Below, piece by piece: positions 34,196 to 41,724 of a stretch of DNA of 64,000 bases. Within the stretch, counting starts at the first letter, position 1; every line of letters begins with the position of its first letter. A program made the position numbers and the translations under genes. The notes beneath the pieces are model-generated. The model was not told the DNA's origin and ran no database searches. It saw only the letters and a program-made list of their open reading frames with translations. The stretch lies in assembly GCA_900317425.1 (NCBI GenBank), contig ONGR01000008.1, forward strand, positions 1-64,000, given 5' to 3'. This DNA is from an uncultured Eubacteriales bacterium. Its GTDB lineage: Bacteria; Bacillota; Clostridia; Oscillospirales; Oscillospiraceae.

Positions 34196-34426
34196 GTGGA
34201 GATCGAGGCGGAGAGAGACAGCAATTACGGCCGGGTATCCTTTGCAACGGACTACCTGTGTTGGTCCGGGCGGGATCTGGAGACCTTCCAGGGGGCCCTC
34301 TCCCTGGCAACGGAGCTGGTGATCTGTGGCCTGGAGGACGATGCCTTCATGGTGGAGCTGTCGTTTCCGGGGGTGTTCAGCAGCTATGAGATACGCTGCG
34401 GGGCCGAGTGGGAAACCGGAAGATGA
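34196..34426 (+). CDS. Short hypothetical protein or fragment
   Basis: 76 residues from a GTG with weak GGAG upstream. It reads RDSNYGRVSFATDYLCWSGRDLETFQGALSLATELVICGLEDDAF. The frame is open upstream without a clear start, so this may be the tail of a longer, lost gene. From 34427 to 34636 I see no gene. Confidence 0.35.
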   Translation: MEIEAERDSNYGRVSFATDYLCWSGRDLETFQGALSLATELVICGLEDDAFMVELSFPGVFSSYEIRCGAEWETGR

Positions 34427-34636
34427 TCGATAGGAAGGGGGCGTAAGATGTGGGCGACAGAGGCAGAAGTGACCGCAGCGTATACGGCTCCTGCGATTGT
34501 CCTGGGTGTGGACACTCCACCGCTTTCGTGATAAAATGTGAAAAAAGAACAGTATTTGGACGGCTGAAGAATCAGACCCATGATGCGGCCCGTCCGTGGA
34601 TCGTGGCGTGACTTGGCACATGAGGGGGGATGAGGC

Positions 34637-35461
34637 GTGAAAAAAGGAATAGCGCTTACCGTGCTGCTGATCGTGGCGCTCGCCGGATTGATGGTGGTCG
34701 TGCTGCTGCCGGACGCCAATCGGGCGGAGGAGGAGCAGCGGGAGCTGACCCGGATGGAGGAGACCTACCGACAGGCGGAAGAGCTTTACAGGCAGGGAGA
34801 ATACGGGGATGCCAGGGAGCTGTTCCGCTCCATCGACTACCACTATTCCCATGTGAACGAGTACATCGTGCTCTGTGACGCCCACCTCTTCTATGCCAAG
34901 GGAGATCTCTACCGGGCGAAGTATGCCCTGGACCGGGATATCTACGCCTTCCTGGAGGGAGAGGACAAAAAGGCGTTCGAGGCGTTTAAGGAGACGGTAG
35001 ACAGCGAATACGCGGCATATGAGGCCCAGCAGGACGAGAAGTGGTGGGAGCAGTGGAGGCAGCAGCTGGCGAACCAGCAGCAACAAGGGGCCGGGGCCCA
35101 TGCGGCAGCGCCGTACATCGGGATGTCCGAATCGCGGATCAACGACACGGAACTGGGGAGCTACTCCGAGGTGAAGACCACCCAAAACGGGCGGGATCTG
35201 GAGACCTGGGAGGTCCACGTCTACTACTGGTACAAGGACGGGAAGGCCCTGTACTTTGCCACCTGCGCAAAGGGATCGGTGGTCAACGTGGGAGACTACC
35301 GGGATCACCCCAAGTCCCGGACCGGCAACAGGGTGGACGTCACGCCCTATCCGGACGTGAGCGACTTTTCCAACCCGGAGGATTTTTACGATTTCTACTC
35401 GGAGGATTTTGACGGCTACTGGGACGCCGAGGACTTCTACTATGAGCACGGCGGAAGATAG
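34637..35461 (+). CDS. Membrane-anchored hypothetical protein with acidic aromatic tail
   Basis: 274 residues from a GTG preceded by AGGGGGGATGAGG. An N-terminal anchor (IALTVLLIVALAGLMVVVLL) is followed by a tetratricopeptide-like helical region (ETYRQAEELYRQGEYGDARELFRSI, residues about 40-110), a Gln-rich linker, and a C-terminal domain (SESRINDTELG.., HVYYWYKDGKALYFATCAKG) like small secreted lipoproteins of Firmicutes. The last about 35 residues are Asp/Glu/Phe/Tyr-rich. The bulk is predicted outside the membrane. Function unknown. Confidence 0.7.
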   Translation: MKKGIALTVLLIVALAGLMVVVLLPDANRAEEEQRELTRMEETYRQAEELYRQGEYGDARELFRSIDYHYSHVNEYIVLCDAHLFYAKGDLYRAKYALDRDIYAFLEGEDKKAFEAFKETVDSEYAAYEAQQDEKWWEQWRQQLANQQQQGAGAHAAAPYIGMSESRINDTELGSYSEVKTTQNGRDLETWEVHVYYWYKDGKALYFATCAKGSVVNVGDYRDHPKSRTGNRVDVTPYPDVSDFSNPEDFYDFYSEDFDGYWDAEDFYYEHGGR

Positions 35462-35514
35462 GAAAGTATTCCCCCAATGAGCCGGAAAACATGACGAGCG
35501 GTTATCACATAGCC

Positions 35515-35556
35515 AAAGCGAGAGCTGTCCCGTATGGGGACAGCTCTCGCTTTTTG
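35515..35556 (+). terminator. Strong terminator
   Basis: AAAGCGAGAGCTGTCCC pairs with GGGACAGCTCTCGCTTT, followed by a T-run. The rest of 35462-35704 shows no supported gene. Confidence 0.9.
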
Positions 35557-35704
35557 ATGAGGAATAGAACGACGCAGATGGCAGAAGTGAACGTCATCTG
35601 ATGTGCGGTTGCACAGCGAAAGGGGAATATCTATGAAGCGGGCCGCCGCCAATGCCCCCTGCACAAATGACGCGCCGGATCGCGTTCGGGGAACGGTAAC
35701 CCCT

Positions 35705-36592
35705 TTACAGCGGGAACGCCACCGCATCGCGGTACAGATCCTGCAGGACACGGAGAAAAGCCTTAAGTGACGGGCGGTTGTCATCCTTGTGGGTACACAG
35801 GACGCACGAAAAGCTCTCCTTGCAGTCAAATGGGATCCACGCGAACTGACCGCTGTGGTCGTTCAGAAAGCCCGGCGCCAGACAGACGCCGCGGCCGGCG
35901 GCCACATTGGTCAGTGTGGTATCGTGGTCGGGGCTGTTGTAATAGTCAATCTTCCCGGTGGAGATCAGCCGGTGCTGGACCGCTTTCAATGCGGCGGGGG
36001 AGCCGCCGCCCACCATCAGGGTCCTGCCGTAGAGATCGCTCTCAGTGATCCGGTTCTTTTGGGCGAGGGGATCATCTCTCCGGGCGATGAGATAGATGTG
36101 GCTCGTAAAGAGATCGTGAACGACGATGCCGGGGATCTGCCGGGTTCGCTCCTTGAGGGAAAAGAGAATATCCGTCTCGTCCTTCAGAAAACCATCCATG
36201 CCGCTGTCATATTGAAACTTCGGCGCGATCTGCACGTCCGGCCAGGACTCGGCAAACAGACCCATGGCCTCCGGCAGGAAACAGACCGCCTGCCGCACCA
36301 TCAGACTGATGGAAATGCTGTCCCTGTATTTGGCGCCGAAATTCTGCCCCTGCTCAATGGCGCGCTTCAAGTCCTCCCGCATGCCGGAGAGGAACGTCAC
36401 GAACTGACCGCCCGCCGGCGTCAGAGAGGCGCCCTTGCCGCTGCGCTCAAAGATGGCAAAGCCCACCTCCTCCTCCAGCAGCTTGATCTGATAGGAAAAG
36501 GTCGGCTGGCTCACGAACATGTTGTCGGCAGCCCGGCTGAAGTTCAGCGTCCGGGCAAGCTCAATGCAGTAATCGACCTGCTTTGTTGTCAT
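35705..36592 (-). CDS. LysR-family transcriptional regulator
   Basis: 295 residues from the ATG at 36592 with GGAGGT upstream; a GTG two codons earlier overlaps that site. N-terminal winged helix (FSRAADNMFVSQPTFSYQIKLLEEEVGFAIFERSGKGASLTPAG) and a C-terminal effector-binding domain (about 95-295). It is divergent from the flavodoxin-NTF2-aldo/keto reductase operon and the shared intergenic region carries a 15-base palindrome, so it probably controls that operon and itself. The effector is unknown; redox or aldehyde stress would fit the targets. Confidence 0.9.
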   Translation of the reverse strand: MTTKQVDYCIELARTLNFSRAADNMFVSQPTFSYQIKLLEEEVGFAIFERSGKGASLTPAGGQFVTFLSGMREDLKRAIEQGQNFGAKYRDSISISLMVRQAVCFLPEAMGLFAESWPDVQIAPKFQYDSGMDGFLKDETDILFSLKERTRQIPGIVVHDLFTSHIYLIARRDDPLAQKNRITESDLYGRTLMVGGGSPAALKAVQHRLISTGKIDYYNSPDHDTTLTNVAAGRGVCLAPGFLNDHSGQFAWIPFDCKESFSCVLCTHKDDNRPSLKAFLRVLQDLYRDAVAFPL

Positions 36593-36607
36593 ATCCACCT
36601 CCGTGCT

Positions 36608-36671
36608 ATTTAATAATTAAATTGATTATACACTATTTCCATTGGACATTGCAATAGTACGGCGATATAAT
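36608..36671. promoter_or_regulatory. Divergent promoters and LysR-type palindrome
   Basis: A perfect ATTTAAT-A-ATTAAAT palindrome at 36608-36622 (a T-N11-A-type site). The plus promoter has -35 TTGGAC (36642-36647), 18-base spacer, -10 TATAAT (36666-36671). The minus promoter has -35 TTGCAA (36649-36654), 18-base spacer, -10 TATAAT (36625-36630). The two overlap, and the palindrome lies just downstream of the minus -10. Confidence 0.7.
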
Positions 36672-36704
36672 GAGGGCAACAAAAATGATTTGGAGGACAA
36701 CACC

Positions 36705-37226
36705 ATGGCTAAGACTTTGATCGCATTCTTCTCCCGGGCGGATGAAAACTATTTCGGCGGCGCCATGCGCTACGTGAAGGTGGGCAACACGGAGATCGTC
36801 TGCAACATCATGAAGGATCTGATCGACGCGGATACCTTCAAGATCGAGATGAAGACCCCCTATTCTCCCGTCTATATGACCTGCATCGACGAGGCCAAAC
36901 GGGATCTCCGCTCAAAGGCCAGACCCGAGCTGGTCGCCATGCCGGAGTCCCTCGACGGGTATGACACCATCGTTCTGGCATATCCCAACTACTGGGGCAC
37001 GATGCCCATGGCGGTTTTCACCTTCCTGGAGGCCTTTGATTTTACCGGCAAGACGATCCTGCCCCTGTGCACCAACGAGGGCAGCGGCATGGGCGGCAGC
37101 GAGCGGGACATCAAGCGCACCTGCCCCGGCGCAGCGGTGAAGGCCGGACTCTCCATCACCGGCAGCAGCGCGGCCAATTCCGAAGGAAGCGTCAGGCGCT
37201 GGCTCTCCGCCAACGGTCTGCTGTAA
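36705..37226 (+). CDS. Flavodoxin family protein
   Basis: 173 residues from the ATG with GGAGG upstream. A long-chain flavodoxin-like fold: LIAFFSRADENYFGG at the N-terminus (FMN phosphate loop), YDTIVLAYPNYWGTMPMAVFTFLEAFDFTGKTILPLCTNEGSG around the flavin. Such proteins carry electrons or reduce quinones. First gene of a three-gene operon divergent from the LysR regulator. Confidence 0.85.
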   Translation: MAKTLIAFFSRADENYFGGAMRYVKVGNTEIVCNIMKDLIDADTFKIEMKTPYSPVYMTCIDEAKRDLRSKARPELVAMPESLDGYDTIVLAYPNYWGTMPMAVFTFLEAFDFTGKTILPLCTNEGSGMGGSERDIKRTCPGAAVKAGLSITGSSAANSEGSVRRWLSANGLL

Positions 37227-37238
37227 GTGGAATCCCTT

Positions 37239-37607
37239 ATGGACGAGAGAAAAACGATCCGGGAGATGTACCGGCAGTACTGGCGCTGCATGATCGCAAA
37301 GGATGCGGAGGGACTGCGCAGCCTCATGGCGGAGGATTACGTTCTCCTGCACATGACCGGCGTCCGGCAGTCCGGAGAAGAGTTCCTGCGGAGACTGCGG
37401 GACGGAACGTTCAACTATTACTCCGCCGAGCATGACAGCATCGAGGTCACGATCAGCGGCGACACCGCAGTCATGGTCGGGAAAAGCCGCGTCCTGGCGG
37501 CTGTCTACGGCGGCAGAAAAAACAGCTGGCGGCTGCGGGGCGACTTTACCCTGAGAAAAGAAAAGGTCGGCTGGCGCTTCACCGGCTCCCGTGCGTCTAC
37601 GTATTAA
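37239..37607 (+). CDS. NTF2-like / SnoaL-fold protein
   Basis: 122 residues. An in-frame GTG at 37227 directly follows the flavodoxin stop; the ATG at 37239 is taken, with only a weak ribosome site. The sequence (YWRCMIAKDAEGLRSLMAEDYVLLHMTG..QSGEEFLRRLRDGTFNYY and WRLRGDFTLRKEKVGWRF) is the cone-like NTF2 fold of DUF4440 type. Catalytic function not predictable. It lies between two oxidoreductases in one operon. Confidence 0.75.
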   Translation: MDERKTIREMYRQYWRCMIAKDAEGLRSLMAEDYVLLHMTGVRQSGEEFLRRLRDGTFNYYSAEHDSIEVTISGDTAVMVGKSRVLAAVYGGRKNSWRLRGDFTLRKEKVGWRFTGSRASTY

Positions 37608-37617
37608 GGAGGAAAAC

Positions 37618-38460
37618 ATGGAATATATCACGTTGAACAACGGCATCAATTGCCCGGTGGTGGGCATCGGCACCTTTATGCTCAGCCCCGCGGATGCGGA
37701 GAACAGTGTGAGAGAAGCGCTGAAGATGGGATGCTCTCTGGTGGACACGGCCAACGCCTACGTCAATGAGCGGGCTGTGGGCCGCGGGATCCGGGAGAGC
37801 GGCCTTTCCCGCGGGCAGGTGTTCCTGTCCACCAAGCTCTGGCCCAGCGAGTACGAGAATCCCAACGCCGTGGACGAGACGCTGGAGCGCCTGGGCGTGG
37901 ACTATGTGGATCTGCTCTATATCCACCAGCCCGCAGGAAACTGGCTGGCCGGCTATCGTCAGCTGGAAAAGGCCTACAGGGAGGGCAAGGCTAAATCCAT
38001 CGGCATCTCCAACTTCGAGGGTAAATATATAGCTGAGCTGGAGAGCAAATGGGAGATCGCGCCGCAGTTCATTCAGGTGGAGGCGCACCCCTATTTCACC
38101 CAGACCGGGCTGCGCAGAACGCTGGATCAATACGGCATCCGGCTGATGAGCTGGTATCCGCTGGGCCACGGCGACAAGTCCCTCATGAGCGAGCCTTTGT
38201 TCGCCGAGCTCGGCAGGAAGTATGGGAAGTCCCCGGCGCAGGTGATCCTCCGCTGGCACACCCAGATGGGCTTTGTCGTGATTCCCGGCAGCAGGAACGT
38301 AGACCATATCCGGGACAACCTGGATATCCTGGATTTCACGCTCACCGGGGAGGAGATGGCGCGGATCGCGGCCCTTGATAAAGGGGAACGCTATTATCAC
38401 CGCACGGATGAGCAGCTGGTGCAGTTTGCGCTGTGGAAGCCCGAATTTGAGAAGAGATAA
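37618..38460 (+). CDS. Aldo/keto reductase
   Basis: 280 residues from the ATG with TAAGGAGG upstream. Substrate and cofactor features of the family: LVDTANAYVNERAVGRGI (Asp and Tyr of the catalytic tetrad), STKLWP (Lys), LLYIHQP (His), GISNF, and the NADPH-binding IPGSRNVDHIRDNL. It reduces aldehydes or ketones with NADPH. Last gene of the LysR-linked operon. Confidence 0.9.
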   Translation: MEYITLNNGINCPVVGIGTFMLSPADAENSVREALKMGCSLVDTANAYVNERAVGRGIRESGLSRGQVFLSTKLWPSEYENPNAVDETLERLGVDYVDLLYIHQPAGNWLAGYRQLEKAYREGKAKSIGISNFEGKYIAELESKWEIAPQFIQVEAHPYFTQTGLRRTLDQYGIRLMSWYPLGHGDKSLMSEPLFAELGRKYGKSPAQVILRWHTQMGFVVIPGSRNVDHIRDNLDILDFTLTGEEMARIAALDKGERYYHRTDEQLVQFALWKPEFEKR

Positions 38461-38464
38461 AGCA

Positions 38465-38506
38465 AAACCTCCTTTGCACGTTCGTCGTGCAAAGGAGGTT
38501 TCGTTT
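38465..38506. terminator. Bidirectional terminator
   Basis: AAACCTCCTTTGCACG and its complement form a 16-bp stem around five bases, with T-rich flanks on both strands, between two convergent genes. Confidence 0.85.
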
Positions 38507-38523
38507 CGCCCAATATGCAAAGC

Positions 38524-39159
38524 TTACCGCACCAATGCCATTCCCTGGTCGTAAACCCTTTTGCATTCCTGTGGAAAGACCGTTTCGCGGCGCTTTTTCT
38601 TTTCCTCCGGATCGAACATCGACCAGGGCCAGTCGGTTTTGCTGTAATCCTTGAGCTGGAGGGTGTTGCCGCTGACAAAGATCTCGGTGGGGCCCACAAA
38701 GCGGGACAGCGTCTGCTGATAGTTTCGCAGCAGCCCCAGATATTCCGTGTCCGGCGCGTTGCTGGTCATGATCAGCAGGACCGGGACGGGGCGCTCGTTG
38801 CAGCAGGGCCTCTCCAGATTGTAGGTGAGATTCTGGAAGATGAGCCGCTCGTAGAGGGCCCGGAAGGAGGCGGTCAACTCTCCGAGGTAATTCGGCGAGC
38901 CGATGATCAGACCGTCCGACTCCCGAATGGCGTCCAGCACGGGGGTCAGTCCGTCACGGCAGATACAATGGCCCTTGAACGCCTCCTTTTTGCACCCAAA
39001 GCAGGAGATGCAGCCGGTATACTTCTCCAGCCGAAACAGATTGAACCGCTCCACGACGGCGCCTGCGGCCTCCGCGCCTTTGGATGCTCCGGTGATCAGC
39101 GTCTCTGTGTTCCAGCCCACTCTGGGACCTGCGTTGACGGCGATGATTCTCTTGCTCAT
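38524..39159 (-). CDS. Flavodoxin family / NADPH-dependent FMN reductase with Cys-rich motif
   Basis: 211 residues, AAGGAGAGG before the ATG. The N-terminus IIAVNAGPRVGWNTETLI binds FMN. CISCFGCKKEAFKGHC (about residues 50-65) resembles the cysteine motif of iron-sulfur flavoproteins, which bind a [4Fe-4S] cluster next to FMN. LIIGSPNYLGELTASFRALYERL is typical of the family. Convergent with the aldo/keto reductase gene. Substrate unknown. Confidence 0.85.
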   Translation of the reverse strand: MSKRIIAVNAGPRVGWNTETLITGASKGAEAAGAVVERFNLFRLEKYTGCISCFGCKKEAFKGHCICRDGLTPVLDAIRESDGLIIGSPNYLGELTASFRALYERLIFQNLTYNLERPCCNERPVPVLLIMTSNAPDTEYLGLLRNYQQTLSRFVGPTEIFVSGNTLQLKDYSKTDWPWSMFDPEEKKKRRETVFPQECKRVYDQGMALVR

Positions 39160-39185
39160 GTTCCTCTCCTTCGCGATCCTGTCGC

Positions 39186-39311
39186 TTACGCCCGGTTGAA
39201 TTTCTCCTTGGGCTGCCGGCAGCGGGGGCAGATTTGACTGCTTTGATGATTATGTTCGGTATCCTCCACTTTCAATTTCAGTCTAAGTTTTTCTTCATTT
39301 GCAGCCGTCAT
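39186..39311 (-). CDS. 41-residue CxxC micro-protein coupled to the radical SAM gene
   Basis: The ATG (39309-39311) overlaps the radical SAM stop in an ATGA arrangement. The peptide starts MTAANEEKLRLKLKVE and ends ICPRCRQPKEKFNRA, with a single CPRC zinc-knuckle-like pair and a highly charged N-terminal part. The overlap with the upstream stop is the main support. It may be a small metal-binding protein, a substrate for the radical SAM enzyme, or a chance frame. Confidence 0.45.
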   Translation of the reverse strand: MTAANEEKLRLKLKVEDTEHNHQSSQICPRCRQPKEKFNRA

Positions 39312-40408
39312 TTTTGCGAGCCGGCAAGGAGCTTTTCCACCAACTCGCGTTTTTCATAGAGAACGCATCCCCCGTCGTGATCGTCGATCAGGATATTCCC
39401 GCTCCGAAGCGCGGTGAAGAGGGGGGAGTGCATGGCCTCCCGGAGAGACGTGTTACGCACGTTCACGTCAGAATAGGGAGAGAAGGGGCAGGGCTCGGCT
39501 CCGCCGTGAGAATTGATGTGGAAGAATCCTCTTCCCGCCGCCACGCAGCCGCCGGAGCTCTTTTCATCCCCGGGGAAGGAGATATATACCATCTCCGGGT
39601 GTTCGTTTCGAAGCCTTGCGATCTCGCCCCGCAGATATTCGCGCTCCTCGTCTCCCGGAGCAAGCTCCCGGCTCTCCTCCGTCACCGGGACGAATTCGAC
39701 GAAGATCACCGCCTTGCAGCCACGCGCCGAAAGCTTCTGCAGAAAAGCGTTCGACGAAACCTCGCGTATGTTTTCCGTCGTCACCGTGACGGACGCGCCG
39801 AAAATCAGCCCTCTGCGGTGCAGCTCATCCATATTGGCGATCAGCCTGTCGTAGATACCGTCGCCCCGGCGGGCGTCGGTGATCGCCTTTTCCCCCTCGA
39901 TGCTCATGATGGGCAGGAGATTCCGGCTTTTGTCAAACAACTCGAAATACCGCCCGTCCATATAGGTGCCGTTTGTGAAGATGGGGAAAAGGATATTCGG
40001 CTTCTTTGCCGCCGCCTCGATGATGTCCCGGCGGAGCATCGGCTCGCCGCCAGCCAGCAGGATGAAGCTGATGCCAAGCTCGTCCGCCTCCTCAAAGATG
40101 CGGAGCCACTCCTCGCTTGTGAGCTGGGCCACCGGCTCGGCATCCACTGTCGCGTGGTTGCAGCGGGAATAACAGCCTGCGCAATGGAGGTTGCATTTGC
40201 TGGTGATGCTGGCGATCAGAAAGGGCGGGATGTGCTCGCCGGCTTCCTCCGCTTTTTTTCTCTTTTTTGACGCCGCTTTGCTGGCTGCGGCGAATTTCAG
40301 CATAAAGGCGCTCTCTCTGGGATCTTTCAGCGTTGCTTTCAGCGCCTCCGATACCACGCGCTCCACGCCCTGAGTCATGTATTCCTGGATATCGAACGAC
40401 TCACTCAT
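39308..40408 (-). CDS. Radical SAM enzyme
   Basis: 366 residues from the ATG at 40408, with GAGGAAAA upstream (a TTG precedes it). The cluster motif is CNLHCAGC near residue 76, followed by LAGGEPML (SAM binding) and a C-terminal region with two more cysteine-containing stretches (SGGCVAAGRGFFHINSHGGAEPCPF), reminiscent of an auxiliary SPASM-like cluster. These enzymes use 5'-deoxyadenosyl radicals for difficult chemistry, often on peptides. It is followed by a 41-residue CxxC frame with a 4-base overlap. HxlR-family regulator lies upstream. Substrate not known. Confidence 0.85.
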   Translation of the reverse strand: MSESFDIQEYMTQGVERVVSEALKATLKDPRESAFMLKFAAASKAASKKRKKAEEAGEHIPPFLIASITSKCNLHCAGCYSRCNHATVDAEPVAQLTSEEWLRIFEEADELGISFILLAGGEPMLRRDIIEAAAKKPNILFPIFTNGTYMDGRYFELFDKSRNLLPIMSIEGEKAITDARRGDGIYDRLIANMDELHRRGLIFGASVTVTTENIREVSSNAFLQKLSARGCKAVIFVEFVPVTEESRELAPGDEEREYLRGEIARLRNEHPEMVYISFPGDEKSSGGCVAAGRGFFHINSHGGAEPCPFSPYSDVNVRNTSLREAMHSPLFTALRSGNILIDDHDGGCVLYEKRELVEKLLAGSQK

Positions 40409-40563
40409 CAATTTTTTTCCTCAGCTTTCTGACATTTGAAGCATTTCCTGTGCCCTTCCGGCATAAGCTCCTTTGCCGTTTTGCCATGATCTGCACCTGC
40501 CCTTTGTTTCGCGACCTGCCTGTCATGGTTTTACCCGCGGATCCGTCAACCCTGTCACGCGGA

Positions 40564-40896
40564 CTATTCTTTGTTCTTCTCGCCCCAGACACAAAGCTGG
40601 TCCAAGACGACCATGAGGGATTTCCCGCGTTCGCTCAAGCTGTATTCCACCTTGGGCGGGATCTGGGGATACTCCTTCCGCACGATCAGCCGGTCAGCTT
40701 CCAGCTCCTTCAGGTTGGCACTGAGCGTCTTGTCGGAAATGTTCTTCAGATACCTCCTGAGCTCATTGAACCGGACGGTTTCATACTCCATCAGACAGTA
40801 CAGAATCACCATTTTGTATTTGCCGGATATGAGCGACAGGGTATAGCTGAAGCCGGTATCCTGGAAATTTGCCTCTTCGATATAATGCTTAATCAT
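40564..40896 (-). CDS. HxlR-family transcriptional regulator
   Basis: 110 residues with a winged helix: TLSLISGKYKMVILYCLMEYETVRFNELRRYLKNISDKTLSANLKELEADRLIVRKEYPQIPPKVEYSLSERGKSL, the HxlR signature. GGAGAAAG precedes the ATG. Divergent from a flavin reductase gene, with two direct repeats in the shared region. HxlR members often sense electrophiles through a cysteine; one Cys occurs at CLMEYE near residue 34 and another near the C-terminus. Confidence 0.9.
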   Translation of the reverse strand: MIKHYIEEANFQDTGFSYTLSLISGKYKMVILYCLMEYETVRFNELRRYLKNISDKTLSANLKELEADRLIVRKEYPQIPPKVEYSLSERGKSLMVVLDQLCVWGEKNKE

Positions 40897-40923
40897 ATTA
40901 CGCTTTCTCCGATGATAGTATCT

Positions 40924-40968
40924 TACTTGAATATCGGTACTTGAATTTTTTCACCCGTTGGCTATAAT
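40924..40968. promoter_or_regulatory. Promoter of the flavin reductase gene with direct repeats
   Basis: TACTTGAAT occurs at 40924-40932 and 40938-40946, 14 bases apart. The second copy contains the -35 TTGAAT (40941-40946); -10 TATAAT follows after 16 bases (40963-40968). A likely HxlR binding site, inferred from position. Confidence 0.6.
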
Positions 40969-41022
40969 TATATACAGGACAGATGTTCCTGTCAATCCAA
41001 TTGCAGAAAAGAGGAAGCAGCT

Positions 41023-41589
41023 ATGAGAGAAAAGCTCAAAATCACAGAGGGCATTTTCCCGATGCCGGTACTGATGATCGCAACGTACAATGAAGACGGC
41101 AGCGTCAACGTGATGAACGCCGCATGGGGCACGATGCAGGAGCGGGGCACGGTGGCTCTGAATCTGACCGAATCCCATAAGACGGTAAAGAATATCAAGG
41201 CCAGAGGAGCCTTCACCGTGAGCATCGCCGATGCGGCCCATTTGGTGGAGGCGGACTACTTCGGCGTGGAATCCGGAAACAACGTCCCGGACAAATTTGC
41301 CCGCAGCGGCCTCACCGCCAGCAGAGCCGAAACGGTAGACGCACCGGTCATCAATGAATTCCCGCTGTGCCTGGAGTGCAGATTCGTGGAGTACCAGAAC
41401 AACGAGTATGGCTGCGGCGTGATCGGCAAGGTGGTCAACGTCACTGCGGATGAGCGCGTCATGGTGGACGGCAAGGTCGATATGTCCCTGGTCAACGCCA
41501 TTGCCTTCGATCCGTACACCCACGGGTACTACAGAGTGGCGGAGCGTGTCGGCGATGCGTTCAAAGACGGCCTGAAGCTGAAAAAGTAA
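41023..41589 (+). CDS. Flavin reductase-like FMN-binding protein
   Basis: 188 residues, AAGAGGAAG before the ATG. FPMPVLMIATYNEDGSVNVMNAAWGTM..ALNLTESHKTVKNIKARGAFTVSIADAAH is the split-barrel flavin reductase fold. It binds FMN and reduces it or acts on quinones/nitro compounds. Divergent from the HxlR regulator, an arrangement often seen for electrophile-inducible reductases. Confidence 0.88.
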   Translation: MREKLKITEGIFPMPVLMIATYNEDGSVNVMNAAWGTMQERGTVALNLTESHKTVKNIKARGAFTVSIADAAHLVEADYFGVESGNNVPDKFARSGLTASRAETVDAPVINEFPLCLECRFVEYQNNEYGCGVIGKVVNVTADERVMVDGKVDMSLVNAIAFDPYTHGYYRVAERVGDAFKDGLKLKK

Positions 41590-41609
41590 CAAACCGTGCA
41601 TGGCGGATT

Positions 41610-41647
41610 CTCCTCATCCGGGATAGCCCGGATGAGGAGTTTTTTTC
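41610..41647 (+). terminator. Terminator after the flavin reductase gene
   Basis: CTCCTCATCCGGG pairs with CCCGGATGAGGAG, followed by seven T. Confidence 0.95.
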
Positions 41648-41684
41648 GGAACCGCCTTGTCTCATGCCCGATTACCCTGCTCAC

Positions 41685-41721
41685 AAAAAACAGCCATCGT
41701 CTAACGATGGCTGCTTTTTTG
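41685..41721. terminator. Second terminator, bidirectional
   Basis: CAGCCATCG pairs with CGATGGCTG, flanked by A- and T-runs, so it can stop the esterase gene on the minus strand and read-through on the plus strand. Confidence 0.85.
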
Positions 41722-41724
41722 TGC

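Noticed and set aside
35633-35770. A 45-codon plus frame with AAAGGGGA upstream
   Set aside because: It overlaps the end of the LysR gene on the other strand and shows no family resemblance; insufficient support.
40430-40500. A frame ending in HRKCFKCQKAEEKN just upstream of the radical SAM gene
   Set aside because: The CxxC pattern echoes the downstream micro-ORF, but no start with a ribosome site was found; kept only as an observation in the radical SAM finding.
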